A DNA stretch of 64,000 bases from Tamilnaduibacter salinus. Lineage in GTDB: Bacteria > Pseudomonadota > Gammaproteobacteria > Pseudomonadales > Oleiphilaceae. The DNA is taken from the NCBI RefSeq assembly GCF_003096655.1, contig NZ_QEKQ01000006.1, positions 62,001 to 126,000 of the forward strand. Direction: 5' to 3'. Position numbers and translations under genes: made by a program. The notes beneath the pieces are model-generated. The model saw only the letters and a list, made by a program, of their open reading frames with translations. It was not told the origin of the DNA and searched no databases. This document shows, in pieces, positions 27,089-36,796 of this stretch (its first letter is position 1; each line of letters starts with the position of its first letter).

Positions 27089-28618
27089 TCACACCCGGAA
27101 CTGCTTGATCAGACGCTCCACCTTGTCCGACAGCTCTCTGAGGCTGTTTGCTGCGCCTTCCGTGTCCTGGGTGCCCTGTGCGGCCGACTCGGTCACCTCC
27201 AGCATCGCGTGCAGGCTCTTCTGAATGTCCTCGGAAACAGCGGTCTGCTGTTCGGCCGCACTGGCAATCTGGGTATTCATTTCGTGGATAGTGCCAATCG
27301 CCTCGGAAACCTGATTGAGGGCCTCATCCGCCTCGCGGGAGCGCTCGACGGTCTCATCGCCCTGCTGGCGACTTTTTTCCATCACCGCGACCGCGTCACT
27401 CGCCCGCTTCTGCAGCCGTTCGGTCATGCCCTGAATCTGTTCGGTGCTGTCATGGGACCGCTTGGCAAGGGCCCGGACCTCGTCCGCGACCACCGCAAAT
27501 CCCCGCCCCTGCTCACCGGCCCGAGCGGCTTCGATTGCCGCATTAAGCGCCAGTAGATTGGTCTGATCGGAAATATCGCGAATGACGTCAAGAATAGTGC
27601 CGATCTCGCCAACCTCCTCCTGCAGCGAGCCGATCACCTGGGACGCTTCCTTCACCTCATCCGCCAGCCGACCAGTGGACTCGGCAGTCCCCTCGACAAT
27701 ATCTTTCGCCCGATTGCCCTGCTGATCCGCTTCACTGGCAGCGCTGGCCGCTTCCGCCGCGTTTTCGGCCACGGTCTGAGAGGAGGTGTTCATCTCGGTC
27801 ATCGCCGTCGCCACCTGGTCGGACTCCTCCCTCTGGCGGTTTGAGCCGGCGGCCGTGTCCTGCGCGATGTCCTGCAGACGCGCCACCTGGGCATCGAGAT
27901 CATCAAACGACTGGACGAACTGGCGCACCAGGGTGTGAATCTTTTCGGTGTATTGATTGAAACCGGTTGCGAGCTGCCCGATCTCATCCTGTCGATCCAC
28001 CTCCAGGCGCCGTGTCAGGTCGCCTTCCCCCTGGGCAATGTCCATAAGCGCTGCGGAAACGTTGCGGATAGGGCGCGTGACAAAGTAGCCGATGATCAGG
28101 CGAGTGGCCGCCACCAGCACCACCACCATGATCACCACCTGAACCAACAGCAGATTTCGGGCGGACGACTGAAGCGCGGCCAGGGCGCTGTAATCCGCGA
28201 CGATCACCAGGCGCCCGACTGTCTTCATCTCGCCATTGTTGTCGTATTTGAGCGGCTCATCGTGGGCAATTGCGGCATTCTCGGGGATAGCCTCGATCGC
28301 CTGGGGCTCCTCGGCTTCTGCCGAACTCTGAAGGCCGGCCACCACTTCGCCGGCATCATTGAACACCACAATGGCCCGTACGGCGTCAGCGACGACCTCG
28401 GCCCTCACGATGTTACCGGTCTGATCGAACTGGTAATTCCAGAGAGTGGGCGGAATATTCTGGGCCAGCCGTCCGCGGGTTGCTTCAAGCTGACTGTCCA
28501 TCTGGTCACGAAAGCTCTCGCTCGTTGACTGATAACTGTACACGCCGAAACCGGCCATCAGCACAAGAACCGTGATCGCGACCAGAACGTTGACCCGAAG
28601 ACTCAAACTCTTTTTCAT
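27089..28618 (-). CDS. Methyl-accepting chemotaxis protein
   Basis: A 509-residue transmembrane chemoreceptor. The first helix is near residues 8-28, a periplasmic domain of about 140 residues follows, the second helix lies near residues 150-172, then a HAMP domain ([18 protein letters not shown] onward) and the signalling domain. The hairpin tip [20 protein letters not shown] near residue 350 is diagnostic for CheW/CheA coupling. No chemotaxis kinase genes are close. A 61-base gap separates it from the downstream binding-protein gene on the same strand, so the two may share a transcript. Confidence 0.94.
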   Translation of the reverse strand: MKKSLSLRVNVLVAITVLVLMAGFGVYSYQSTSESFRDQMDSQLEATRGRLAQNIPPTLWNYQFDQTGNIVRAEVVADAVRAIVVFNDAGEVVAGLQSSAEAEEPQAIEAIPENAAIAHDEPLKYDNNGEMKTVGRLVIVADYSALAALQSSARNLLLVQVVIMVVVLVAATRLIIGYFVTRPIRNVSAALMDIAQGEGDLTRRLEVDRQDEIGQLATGFNQYTEKIHTLVRQFVQSFDDLDAQVARLQDIAQDTAAGSNRQREESDQVATAMTEMNTSSQTVAENAAEAASAASEADQQGNRAKDIVEGTAESTGRLADEVKEASQVIGSLQEEVGEIGTILDVIRDISDQTNLLALNAAIEAARAGEQGRGFAVVADEVRALAKRSHDSTEQIQGMTERLQKRASDAVAVMEKSRQQGDETVERSREADEALNQVSEAIGTIHEMNTQIASAAEQQTAVSEDIQKSLHAMLEVTESAAQGTQDTEGAANSLRELSDKVERLIKQFRV

Positions 28619-28797
28619 GACGCTCAGCGCCCTATCAGGAGATCAGATCGCCTCCCTGACACGTCGATTGGTGCGCTTCATCCCTCAACGCCCGCAGCCT
28701 TAACGAGTATGATTTCGTTAGGGTCTGCAATAAAGCGTAGTCAATAATCGCGACTCCGACGAACGTCGCATTGATGATTAACAACATTTCAAAAATA

Positions 28798-28811
28798 GTG
28801 ACTTGCGTCAC
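28798..28811. promoter_or_regulatory. Palindrome in the divergent MCP/tpm promoter region
   Basis: GTGAC-TTGC-GTCAC is a perfect 5-bp inverted repeat with a 4-base spacer, 62 bases before tpm in an AT-rich gap shared with the divergent chemoreceptor gene. It could be a dimeric repressor or activator site; no regulator is assigned. Confidence 0.35.
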
Positions 28812-28873
28812 GTTCTGCGCCAGACCATCCATAGTGAAGTCACAGTAGAGCCTCACCCGACAGGAGACACATC

Positions 28874-29536
28874 ATGGATCACGAGTTCTGGCATGCCCGC
28901 TGGGCCCGACAGGAAATCGGTTTCCACGAGGGGACGGTCAACCGCTACCTCCATGATCACTGGTCGGAACTGGTGCGCCACGGCAACGAAACCGTGCTCG
29001 TGCCCCTGTGCGGCAAAGCGCGAGATATGTGGTGGCTTCACGATCACGGTCACCCGGTCATGGGCGTCGAACTGAGCCCGATTGCCTGCAAGGACTTCTT
29101 CGAGGAGGCGGAAACCCGGGCACACGTGACACCCGGCCAGCCATTCACCCGCTATCGACATGACGACCTTGAGCTCTGGTGCGGGGATTTTTTCCAACTG
29201 GTGCCGGAGGATGTCCGGCATGTGCGACTGGTCTATGACCGGGCCGCGCTGATCGCCCTGCCGCCGAAGCTGCGCAAGGAGTATGCCGTGCATCTGAGCG
29301 CAATCCTGCCCGACAGCGCCGCGATGCTGCTGATCACACTCGACTACGACAATCCGGACCTGAAGGCACCGCCCTTTAACGTGCGGGATGACGAGGTTGA
29401 TGAGCTGTTCGGTGCCGATTTCCGAGTCGAGCATGTGCTGACCAACACACTCGCCCACGACCACCCATTCGCGAAGCGCCGCGGGCTGACCGGGGCGACA
29501 GAAAGCGTCTTCCGGCTCACACGGCGCACCTCATAA
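28874..29536 (+). CDS. tpm: Thiopurine S-methyltransferase
   Basis: Bacterial TPMT transfers methyl groups from SAM to thiopurines and to selenium or tellurium oxyanions, and is linked to metalloid tolerance. The 220-residue protein starts MDHEFWHARWARQEIGFHE and contains VLVPLCGKARDMWWL near residue 42, GVELSPIACKDFF near residue 65 and LVYDRAALIALPP near residue 120, all conserved in the family. ATG 28874 has an ACAGGAGA ribosome binding site. It is a single-gene unit. Confidence 0.95.
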   Translation: MDHEFWHARWARQEIGFHEGTVNRYLHDHWSELVRHGNETVLVPLCGKARDMWWLHDHGHPVMGVELSPIACKDFFEEAETRAHVTPGQPFTRYRHDDLELWCGDFFQLVPEDVRHVRLVYDRAALIALPPKLRKEYAVHLSAILPDSAAMLLITLDYDNPDLKAPPFNVRDDEVDELFGADFRVEHVLTNTLAHDHPFAKRRGLTGATESVFRLTRRTS

Positions 29537-29608
29537 TAAACGGGTCAGAAAGAGCCGAATCGGAACGAACGGATCGGTCTCAGACCTGTCTCAAGAGTGA
29601 AACCTGAA

Positions 29609-29623
29609 CTAGACTGACGTCAG
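29609..29623 (+). promoter_or_regulatory. Possible sigma-S-like promoter element and palindrome upstream of prkA
   Basis: CTAGACT (29609-29615) resembles the CTATACT -10 element favoured by RpoS and overlaps the perfect palindrome CTGACGTCAG (29614-29623). It lies about 150 bases before prkA. In E. coli the homologous yeaGH genes are RpoS-dependent, which makes the guess reasonable, but no clear -35 element is present. Confidence 0.3.
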
Positions 29624-29764
29624 GGGACCCGGAATCCGCGACCGGCGCAACCGGAACCCAACCTGCCATATTCACGACACTCACCAACGAGCCGCCGGTA
29701 TACGCGGTTTTGGACAATGGAAACGGAGTCAACGGGCGTGTAGTCATCGAAGCGAGGGGCGACT

Positions 29765-31687
29765 ATGAGTATTCTGCAGCAATTCCAAGACCGGTATGAG
29801 GCCACCCGGGAGGAAGAACTCTCCCTGGAGGAATACCTGGAACTCTGCAAGAAGGACCCATCGGTCTACGCCTCAGCACCCGAACGGATGCTGATGGCCA
29901 TCGGCGAACCGGAGCTGGTGGACACCTCCCAGGACGCCAGACTCTCCCGCATATTCTCCAATAAGGTGATCAAGCGATACCCGGAATTCTCCGAGTTCTA
30001 CGGCATGGAAGACGCCGTCGAGAACATCGTGTCGTTCTTCCGTCACGCGGCACAGGGACTGGAAGAAAAGAAACAGATCCTCTACCTGCTCGGACCAGTC
30101 GGGGGTGGCAAATCCTCCCTGGCGGACAAACTCAAGCACCTGATGCAGAAAATCCCTTTCTATGCCATCAAGGGCTCACCGGTCAACGAGTCCCCGCTGG
30201 GCCTGTTTGATCCGGAAGAGGATGGCCCGATTCTGGAAGAGGAATACGGCATCCCCGTGCGCTACCTCAAGCCAATCATGTCGCCCTGGGCGGTGAAACG
30301 GCTTCACGAATACGGCGGCGACATCAGTCAGTTCCGGGTGGTCAAACGCTACCCGTCAGTGCTCGACCAGATCGGCGTGGCCAAGACCGAACCCGGCGAT
30401 GACAACAATCAGGACATCTCGGCGCTCGTCGGCAAAGTCAACATCCGCATGCTGGAGGACTTCTCCCAGGATGATCCGGACGCCTACAGCTTCAGCGGCG
30501 GCCTGAGCAAGGCCAACCAGGGGCTGATGGAATTCGTCGAGATGTTCAAGGCGCCGATCAAAGTGCTGCACCCGCTGCTGACCGCCACTCAGGAAGGCAA
30601 TTACAATACGACCGAAGGGATGAGCTCGGTGCCGTTCGACGGCATCATCCTCGCGCACTCCAACGAGACGGAGTGGCAGACCTTCCGGAACAACAAACAC
30701 AACGAGGCGTTCCTGGATCGGGTCTACATCGTCAAGGTGCCCTATTGCCTGCGGGTCACGGAGGAAATCGACATCTACCGCAAACTGTTGCGCGAAAGCT
30801 CGCTGGCCGGCTCGCCCTGCGCGCCGGACACCCTCGACATGCTCGCCCAGTTTACGGTGCTCTCACGCCTCAAGGAGCCGGAGAATTCGTCCATCTACTC
30901 CAAGATGCGGGTCTACGACGGCCAGAACATCAAGGACACCGACCCCAAGGCCAAGTCGATCCAGGAGTACCGCGACACGGCCGGCGTCAACGAGGGCATG
31001 GACGGACTATCGACACGGTTTGCGTTCAAGATCCTCTCCAAGGTGTTCAACTTCGACACCACCGAGGTGGCGGCCAACCCGGTGCACCTGCTCTACGTCC
31101 TGGAAAAACAGATTGAGCAGGAGCAGTTCCCGGCGGATGTGCAGGAACGCTACCTGCGCTTCATCAAGGAATACCTGGCGCCGCACTACGTCGAGTTCAT
31201 CGGCAAGGAAATCCAGACGGCGTATCTGGAAAGCTACAGCGAGTACGGACAGAACCTGTTCGACCGCTACGTGACCTATGCCGACTTCTGGATTCAGGAC
31301 CAGGAGTATCGTGATCCGGAGACCGGCGAGATGTTCGATCGGTCTGCGATCAACGACGAACTGGAGAAAATCGAGAAGCCGGCCGGCATCAGCAACCCGA
31401 AGGACTTCCGCAACGAGGTGGTCAACTTCGTCCTCCGGGCGCGGGCCAACAATCAGGGCCAGAACCCGTCCTGGCTGAGCTATGAGAAGCTGCGCAGCGT
31501 CATTGAGAAGAAGATGTTCTCCAACACCGAAGACCTGCTGCCGGTCATCTCCTTCAACCCGAAGGCGTCGGAAGACGATCAGAAGAAACACCGGCAGTTC
31601 GTGGAACGGATGGTCGACCGCGGTTACACCGAGAAGCAGGTGCGTCTGCTGGCTGAATGGTACCTGCGGGTCCGCAAGTCGCAGTAA
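29765..31687 (+). CDS. prkA: PrkA-type serine protein kinase (YeaG homologue)
   Basis: The 640-residue protein has the PrkA AAA+ domain with Walker A LLGPVGGGKSSLADKLKHL near residue 112, followed by the C-terminal kinase-like domain. It begins MSILQQFQDRYEATREEELS, typical of the family. In gammaproteobacteria it is encoded with YeaH and SpoVR and takes part in nitrogen-starvation and stationary-phase stress responses; substrates are poorly known. ATG 29765 has AGGGGC upstream. A strong hairpin separates it from yeaH. Confidence 0.96.
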   Translation: MSILQQFQDRYEATREEELSLEEYLELCKKDPSVYASAPERMLMAIGEPELVDTSQDARLSRIFSNKVIKRYPEFSEFYGMEDAVENIVSFFRHAAQGLEEKKQILYLLGPVGGGKSSLADKLKHLMQKIPFYAIKGSPVNESPLGLFDPEEDGPILEEEYGIPVRYLKPIMSPWAVKRLHEYGGDISQFRVVKRYPSVLDQIGVAKTEPGDDNNQDISALVGKVNIRMLEDFSQDDPDAYSFSGGLSKANQGLMEFVEMFKAPIKVLHPLLTATQEGNYNTTEGMSSVPFDGIILAHSNETEWQTFRNNKHNEAFLDRVYIVKVPYCLRVTEEIDIYRKLLRESSLAGSPCAPDTLDMLAQFTVLSRLKEPENSSIYSKMRVYDGQNIKDTDPKAKSIQEYRDTAGVNEGMDGLSTRFAFKILSKVFNFDTTEVAANPVHLLYVLEKQIEQEQFPADVQERYLRFIKEYLAPHYVEFIGKEIQTAYLESYSEYGQNLFDRYVTYADFWIQDQEYRDPETGEMFDRSAINDELEKIEKPAGISNPKDFRNEVVNFVLRARANNQGQNPSWLSYEKLRSVIEKKMFSNTEDLLPVISFNPKASEDDQKKHRQFVERMVDRGYTEKQVRLLAEWYLRVRKSQ

Positions 31688-31693
31688 AACGGT

Positions 31694-31722
31694 GCTCCGG
31701 CGGGCGCCGGGCCCGCCGGAGC
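31694..31722 (+). terminator. Intercistronic hairpin between prkA and yeaH (12-bp perfect stem)
   Basis: GCTCCGGCGGGC (31694-31705) pairs perfectly with GCCCGCCGGAGC (31711-31722) around a GCCGG loop, seven bases after the prkA stop. It lacks a T-tract and resembles the hairpin after the ABC binding-protein gene, suggesting message processing or partial attenuation inside the operon. Confidence 0.6.
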
Positions 31723-31753
31723 CGACAGGCAGACTCACGGGAGTACCGCCATT

Positions 31754-33052
31754 ATGGGGATGAGAACCCACATCGTTGACCGTCGCCTGAACGGCAAGAA
31801 TAAGAGTGCCGTGAACCGCGAGCGGTTTCTGCGTCGTTACCGCAAGCACATCAAGCGTGCCGTGTCCGACGCGGTCCAGCGCCGTTCGATCACCGACATC
31901 GAGCGCGGGGAAGATGTCAGCATCCCAAGCCGGGACATTGATGAACCGGTCTTCCACCACGGTCGTGGCGGACACCGGGAGATGGTCCACCCCGGCAACA
32001 AGGAGTTCGTCACCGGGGACGAACTGGACAAACCCCAGGGCGGCGAGGGCGAAGGCCAGGGGTCGGGACAGGCCAGCCCCGATGGCGAAGGCATGGACGA
32101 TTTCGCCTTCCAGATCACTCAGGAGGAGTTTCTCGATTTCCTGTTCGATGATCTGGAGCTGCCCAACCTTGCCCGGAAGAAACTCAAAGACACCGAAACA
32201 TTCCATTACGAGCGCTCGGGCTTCACCACCCAGGGCATTCCCGCCAAGCTGGACGTGCTGCGGTCACTACGTGGGGCCCACGCCCGGCGGCTGAGCCTGA
32301 GTGGTAAGCGCCGCCGCCGGCTTCGTGACATGGAAGCCCAACTGGCGGAACTGAAGGCTCACCCCGAGAGCGACGACCCGGCCTTCAGCCCCAGCGAGCA
32401 GATTGCCGAGCTGGAGGAGAAGATCGCCGAGCTGAAGCAGAATCTCAAGCGCGTCCCATTTCTCGACGAAATCGACCTGCGCTACCGCCAGCATGTGAAG
32501 CGCCCGCGCCCGGCGACCAGCGCCGTCATGTTCTGCCTGATGGACGTCTCCGGCTCCATGACCCAGGGGCACAAGGACATCGCCAAGCGCTTCTTCATCC
32601 TGCTGTACCTGTTTCTCAAGAAGAACTACAAGAAGATCGATGTGGTCTTCATCCGCCACCACACCAGCGCGAAGGAAGTGGACGAGGAGGAATTCTTCTA
32701 CTCCCGCGAGACCGGCGGCACCATCGTTTCCAGTGCCCTGAAACTGATGAAACAGATCATCGACGAGCGCTACCCGCCCTCGGAATGGAACATCTACGCC
32801 GCCCAGGCCTCGGACGGCGACAACTGGAATGACGATTCCCCGATCTGCGGCAAGATCCTGGGCGAGTACCTGTTACCGATGATTCAGTACTACGCCTATG
32901 TCGAGATCACGCCGCAGGATCACCAGATGCTCTGGTACGAATACGAGAAGCTGATGGAGCAGGACCCGGACAGCTTCGCCATGGAGCAGATCACGGACGC
33001 CGCGGACATCTACCCGGTCTTCCGACAGCTGTTCGAGAGGAAAGCCGCATGA
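31754..33052 (+). CDS. yeaH: YeaH/YhbH family protein (DUF444)
   Basis: A 432-residue DUF444 protein. The basic N-terminus ([20 protein letters not shown]) and a Gly-rich linker near residues 95-115 precede a von Willebrand A-like domain whose MIDAS-type motif [14 protein letters not shown] lies near residue 262. It also contains QASDGDNW and a C-terminal [17 protein letters not shown]. It is encoded with PrkA and SpoVR and probably acts with the kinase. Its stop overlaps the spoVR start (ATGA), so translation is coupled. Confidence 0.94.
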   Translation: MGMRTHIVDRRLNGKNKSAVNRERFLRRYRKHIKRAVSDAVQRRSITDIERGEDVSIPSRDIDEPVFHHGRGGHREMVHPGNKEFVTGDELDKPQGGEGEGQGSGQASPDGEGMDDFAFQITQEEFLDFLFDDLELPNLARKKLKDTETFHYERSGFTTQGIPAKLDVLRSLRGAHARRLSLSGKRRRRLRDMEAQLAELKAHPESDDPAFSPSEQIAELEEKIAELKQNLKRVPFLDEIDLRYRQHVKRPRPATSAVMFCLMDVSGSMTQGHKDIAKRFFILLYLFLKKNYKKIDVVFIRHHTSAKEVDEEEFFYSRETGGTIVSSALKLMKQIIDERYPPSEWNIYAAQASDGDNWNDDSPICGKILGEYLLPMIQYYAYVEITPQDHQMLWYEYEKLMEQDPDSFAMEQITDAADIYPVFRQLFERKAA

Positions 33053-34587
33053 GCAATACCGCCGACACCCGCACGCACCGGCGCCCGATTTCCGAAGCCT
33101 CGGAATGGAGCTTCGATCTGGTGGAGCAGTACAACGAAGCCATCGACGAGTGCGCGGCCGAGTTTGGGCTGGACACCTACCCGAACCAGATCGAAGTCAT
33201 CAGCGCAGAGCAGATGATGGATGCCTACAGCTCGGTGGGCATGCCCGTGGGATACCACCACTGGTCATTCGGCAAACAGTTTCTGGAAACCTGGCGCGGC
33301 TACAAGCGCGGTCAGATGGGGTTGGCCTACGAGCTGGTCATCAACTCCAACCCCTGCATCGCCTACCTGATGGAGGAGAACACCCTGCCCATGCAGGCGC
33401 TGGTGATCGCCCACGCCTGCTACGGCCACAACTCATTCTTCAAGGGCAACTACCTGTTCCGCACCTGGACCGACGCCAGTGCCATTATTGACTATCTGGT
33501 ATTCGCAAGGAGCTATGTGTCCGAATGCGAAGAGCGATACGGCGTCGAGGAGGTCGAAAAGCTGCTGGACTCCTGTCATGCCCTGATGAACTTTGGTGTG
33601 GACCGTTACAAACGCCCTTCTCCAGTATCCGCCATCGAGGAGCGCCGACGGCAGGAGGAACGTGAAGAATATCGGCAGCGGCAGGTGAACGATCTCTGGC
33701 GGACCATTCCGGACATGAATCCCGACGAGGACGGTGAGGACAGCGAGCATCAGCGCTTCCCTGCCGATCCACAGGAGAACCTGCTGTACTTCATCGAGAA
33801 GAACGCCCCGCTGCTGGACACCTGGCAGCGGGAAATCATCCGCATCGTGCGCAAGATGGCGCAGTATTTCTATCCCCAGCGCCAGACTCAGGTCATGAAC
33901 GAGGGCTGGGCCAGCTTCTGGCACTACACCCTGCTTCACCGTTTATACGACAAGGGCCTGGTCACGGACGGATTCATGCTGGAGTGCCTCGACAGCCACT
34001 CTGGCGTCATTTACCAGCCACCGTTCGACAGCCCCTACTACTCCGGGCTCAATCCCTACACACTGGGCTTCTCGATCTACTGCGACCTGCGCCGCATCTG
34101 CGAGGCCCCCACGGAAGAGGACCACCACTGGTTCCCGGACATTGCCGGTGGCGACTGGCTGAAAACCGTCCACTTTGCCATGCGCAACTTCAAGGACGAG
34201 AGCTTCATCCAGCAGTTTCTGTCCCCTAAAGTCATGCGGGACCTGAAACTCTTCGCCATCTCCGATGACGATCAGGAAGACGTGTATCGCATTACCGCCA
34301 TTCACGACGAAGCCGGGTACCGGAATCTCAGGGAAAAGCTGGCCCGACAATACAACCTGAGCTATCGCGAACCCAACATCCAGGTCTGGAACGTCAACCT
34401 GCGCGGCGACCGCTCACTGACACTGCGCCACACACCGCAAGACCGGATTCCACTCGGCGAAAGCACACAGGAAGTGCTGCGCCATGTGCATCGGCTGTGG
34501 GGGTTCGATGTGCACCTGGAAAGCGTGGAGGACGGCACCGTGGTGGGCGAGTATCACTGTCCGCCGCAGCCGATGGAGGACGAATAG
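33049..34587 (+). CDS. SpoVR family protein
   Basis: A 512-residue SpoVR-family protein, named after a Bacillus spore cortex gene but in gammaproteobacteria part of the PrkA-YeaH stress module. It has [11 protein letters not shown] near residue 67, [15 protein letters not shown] near residue 124, [20 protein letters not shown] near residue 283 and [16 protein letters not shown] near residue 333. The His and Glu-rich motifs suggest a metal site but activity is unknown. The start overlaps yeaH by four bases. Confidence 0.95.
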   Translation: MSNTADTRTHRRPISEASEWSFDLVEQYNEAIDECAAEFGLDTYPNQIEVISAEQMMDAYSSVGMPVGYHHWSFGKQFLETWRGYKRGQMGLAYELVINSNPCIAYLMEENTLPMQALVIAHACYGHNSFFKGNYLFRTWTDASAIIDYLVFARSYVSECEERYGVEEVEKLLDSCHALMNFGVDRYKRPSPVSAIEERRRQEEREEYRQRQVNDLWRTIPDMNPDEDGEDSEHQRFPADPQENLLYFIEKNAPLLDTWQREIIRIVRKMAQYFYPQRQTQVMNEGWASFWHYTLLHRLYDKGLVTDGFMLECLDSHSGVIYQPPFDSPYYSGLNPYTLGFSIYCDLRRICEAPTEEDHHWFPDIAGGDWLKTVHFAMRNFKDESFIQQFLSPKVMRDLKLFAISDDDQEDVYRITAIHDEAGYRNLREKLARQYNLSYREPNIQVWNVNLRGDRSLTLRHTPQDRIPLGESTQEVLRHVHRLWGFDVHLESVEDGTVVGEYHCPPQPMEDE

Positions 34588-34669
34588 AGCGTCTACTCCA
34601 GAGGATATCCGCCCCGTGATCCATCCGGTACACTCGACGGGACCTACAACAATAAGACGGAGACGAACC

Positions 34670-35440
34670 ATGTCCGCACAGCAACCGATCCCCTCCAAAA
34701 AAGGCGTCGTCAGTGACGAGGAATGGCAACTGCGGGTGGATCTGGCCGCGGCCTACCGGCTGATCGCCCTCTATGGCTGGGATGACCTGATCTTCACGCA
34801 CATCTCCGTGCGCATTCCCGGCGACGAACATCACTTTCTGATCAACCCCTACGGGATGATGTTCGACGAAATCACCGCCTCAAGCCTCGTGCGGATCGAT
34901 CAGGACGGCAACAAGCTCAACCCCGATGATTACGATGTGAACCCGGCCGGCTTCACCATCCACAGCGCCATTCATGCCATCCGCGAGGATGCGGCCTGTG
35001 TCATGCACACCCACACCACCGAAGGCGTCGCGGTGTCGGCCCAGCAGGACGGGCTATTGCCGCTGTCCCAGCAGAGCCTGTTTCCACTGTCGAACCTGGC
35101 CTATCACGATTACGAGGGCGTGGCGCTGCGCGAGGACGAGAAAGCCCGGCTCCAGAAGGATCTGAGCAATAACAACTTTATGATCCTGCGCAACCACGGG
35201 CTGCTAACCACCGGCGGCAGCATCGCCGATGCGTTCCTGGGCATGTACATTCTGCAGAAAGCCTGTGAGGTCCAGATTCAGGCCCTGTCCGGCAACCGGG
35301 CCATGACACCGATCCCGGACGGCATCGTCGAGACCATTCGCCAGCAGGCGGATCAGGTGACGAAAGGAATGGGCGGCAACCTGGCCTGGCCGGGGCTGCT
35401 GCGCAAGCTGGACCGCTGCAATCCGGGCTACGAAGACTGA
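34670..35440 (+). CDS. Class II aldolase/adducin family protein
   Basis: A 256-residue protein with the class II aldolase/adducin fold. LIFTHISVRIPGDEHHFLI near residue 43, the zinc-ligand region CVMHTHTTEGVAVS near residue 108 and LRNHGLLTTGGSIADAF near residue 170 are visible. Members may be aldolases, epimerases or non-catalytic. The start ATG 34670 has CGGAGA upstream. It follows spoVR by 82 bases but has no obvious functional tie to the stress operon. Confidence 0.88.
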   Translation: MSAQQPIPSKKGVVSDEEWQLRVDLAAAYRLIALYGWDDLIFTHISVRIPGDEHHFLINPYGMMFDEITASSLVRIDQDGNKLNPDDYDVNPAGFTIHSAIHAIREDAACVMHTHTTEGVAVSAQQDGLLPLSQQSLFPLSNLAYHDYEGVALREDEKARLQKDLSNNNFMILRNHGLLTTGGSIADAFLGMYILQKACEVQIQALSGNRAMTPIPDGIVETIRQQADQVTKGMGGNLAWPGLLRKLDRCNPGYED

Positions 35441-35493
35441 CTGGATCCACCCGTTGACTGAGCCGGCGGACCGCCAGGGAATGGCGCCCCGGC

Positions 35494-36570
35494 TCAGGAG
35501 CTGGCGAGCGCGGGGGCCAGAGGCATGATGCCGGTACCACGCAGGATGGACCAGGCGACGCTCAGCGCCGAGCTCTGGTCGGTCGCCAGATACCATTTGG
35601 TTTCCCGGCCGCGGTAACGGGTCTTATGGTAGCTCAGCGCCTTGAAGGCGTAGAGACTGTTACCGCGTTCGTAGACGAGCTGCGCAATCCGCCGGATCAG
35701 CGGACGGTCACCCTCCATGGCCTCAACGCCGTGCAACGGTGAAATGCCAAGCGATAGCTCGCGGATGCCCTCTTCCCGGAACCGATTGATGGCCTCGATA
35801 ATGATGAAGTCGAGCAGGCCGGTGGGCGCATTTTCCATATCCTGCCGCAGGATGTTGGCGGTGTAGCCCACCACCTCGCCGTTCTCGAAGTAGGGGTCAA
35901 AGAACACATAGCCCAACATGCGATCCCCCTGGTAGGCGTAGAACTTGCGGACGCCCCACTCGTTGTCCATCACCGGAGGACGCGTCAACAGCCGTAGCTC
36001 CCGGCAGCCGACCGCCTTGTGACCACGCCACTGTTCGGAAATGGACTCGACACGCGCCCGGTCCACTGTCTCCCAGGTCTGCTCCTGGACGGTCACACCC
36101 TCGCGCTTGCCCAGGTTGGAGGCATGGCGGAGCTGTTTCTTGCTCTTACCCGCAACAGAGAAGTTGCCCACATCGACCGCAAACTCGGTTCCGAACTCGT
36201 TGATTCGCAGACCCGCTTTTTCCAGATCCCGGGCCACGCTGGCGTCAATTCCCATGAACATGTGACGCCCCGGCACCTCATTCAGAAACGCTCGCAGCAA
36301 CCAGTAGCGCATGGCCGGTTCACAGACGGGATTGGCGAAGACCAGGTTGAAACGCCCGGCGATGGTGCGAATCGGGAAGTAGGCCACGAATCCGACGTCC
36401 GCTGAGCCAAACCGCGACACACCCGCCTGCAGGTTGAAGTAGGCACTGGACTGGCTTCCGTAACGGGCAACCAGTTGTTGGCATTGGTCGTCCGTCAATG
36501 AATGATCCGGATTTCCACTGAAGGAAACGACTGATCGGGAAAACAGCTCCCGTGGCGGCAGATAAGTCAT
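35494..36570 (-). CDS. DUF2156 (phosphatidylglycerol lysyltransferase C-terminal-like) protein
   Basis: A 358-residue soluble protein with the DUF2156/LPG-synthase C-terminal fold, a tandem GNAT-like domain that uses aminoacyl-tRNA in MprF. QLRHASNLGKREGVTVQE near residue 150, VFFDPYFENGEVVGY near residue 225 and REEGIRELSLGISPLHG near residue 270 fit the family. No flippase membrane domain is present, so this is a stand-alone catalytic-like module. ATG 36570 is preferred over a TTG three codons earlier. An acceptor lipid or peptide is not identifiable. Confidence 0.82.
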   Translation of the reverse strand: MTYLPPRELFSRSVVSFSGNPDHSLTDDQCQQLVARYGSQSSAYFNLQAGVSRFGSADVGFVAYFPIRTIAGRFNLVFANPVCEPAMRYWLLRAFLNEVPGRHMFMGIDASVARDLEKAGLRINEFGTEFAVDVGNFSVAGKSKKQLRHASNLGKREGVTVQEQTWETVDRARVESISEQWRGHKAVGCRELRLLTRPPVMDNEWGVRKFYAYQGDRMLGYVFFDPYFENGEVVGYTANILRQDMENAPTGLLDFIIIEAINRFREEGIRELSLGISPLHGVEAMEGDRPLIRRIAQLVYERGNSLYAFKALSYHKTRYRGRETKWYLATDQSSALSVAWSILRGTGIMPLAPALASS

Positions 36571-36796
36571 GGTAGACAAGCGTCCTTACCGAGACATTGT
36601 TTTTGTGATTGATTTTTACACAAAGTTACAGGACGCGGTGGCCCATGATGAAGGACGAGTTGTTCGTTTCTTGACGGCGAGCACAAAAATAGATGGAACC
36701 GACACACTTCCAGCGGGAATCCGTGACGAATGTCGCATCGTTATACACATGACGGGGTGGTAGCGCCACGGGGATGACGACATAAGTGGTTATAAA

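Noticed and set aside
28635-28856. 73-codon frame on the minus strand in the chemoreceptor/tpm gap, with a hydrophobic segment
   Set aside because: It covers the AT-rich promoter region and palindrome, has no clear ribosome binding site and no family match; more likely noncoding.
31007-32206. Open frame of about 399 codons opposite prkA and yeaH
   Set aside because: Shadow of two strongly conserved genes; it also runs across the strong hairpin between them.
36571-36796. Plus-strand 64-codon frame in the gap between the DUF2156 and dehydratase genes
   Set aside because: No ribosome binding site, no family resemblance and placement across a promoter region; nothing else was recognised in this gap.
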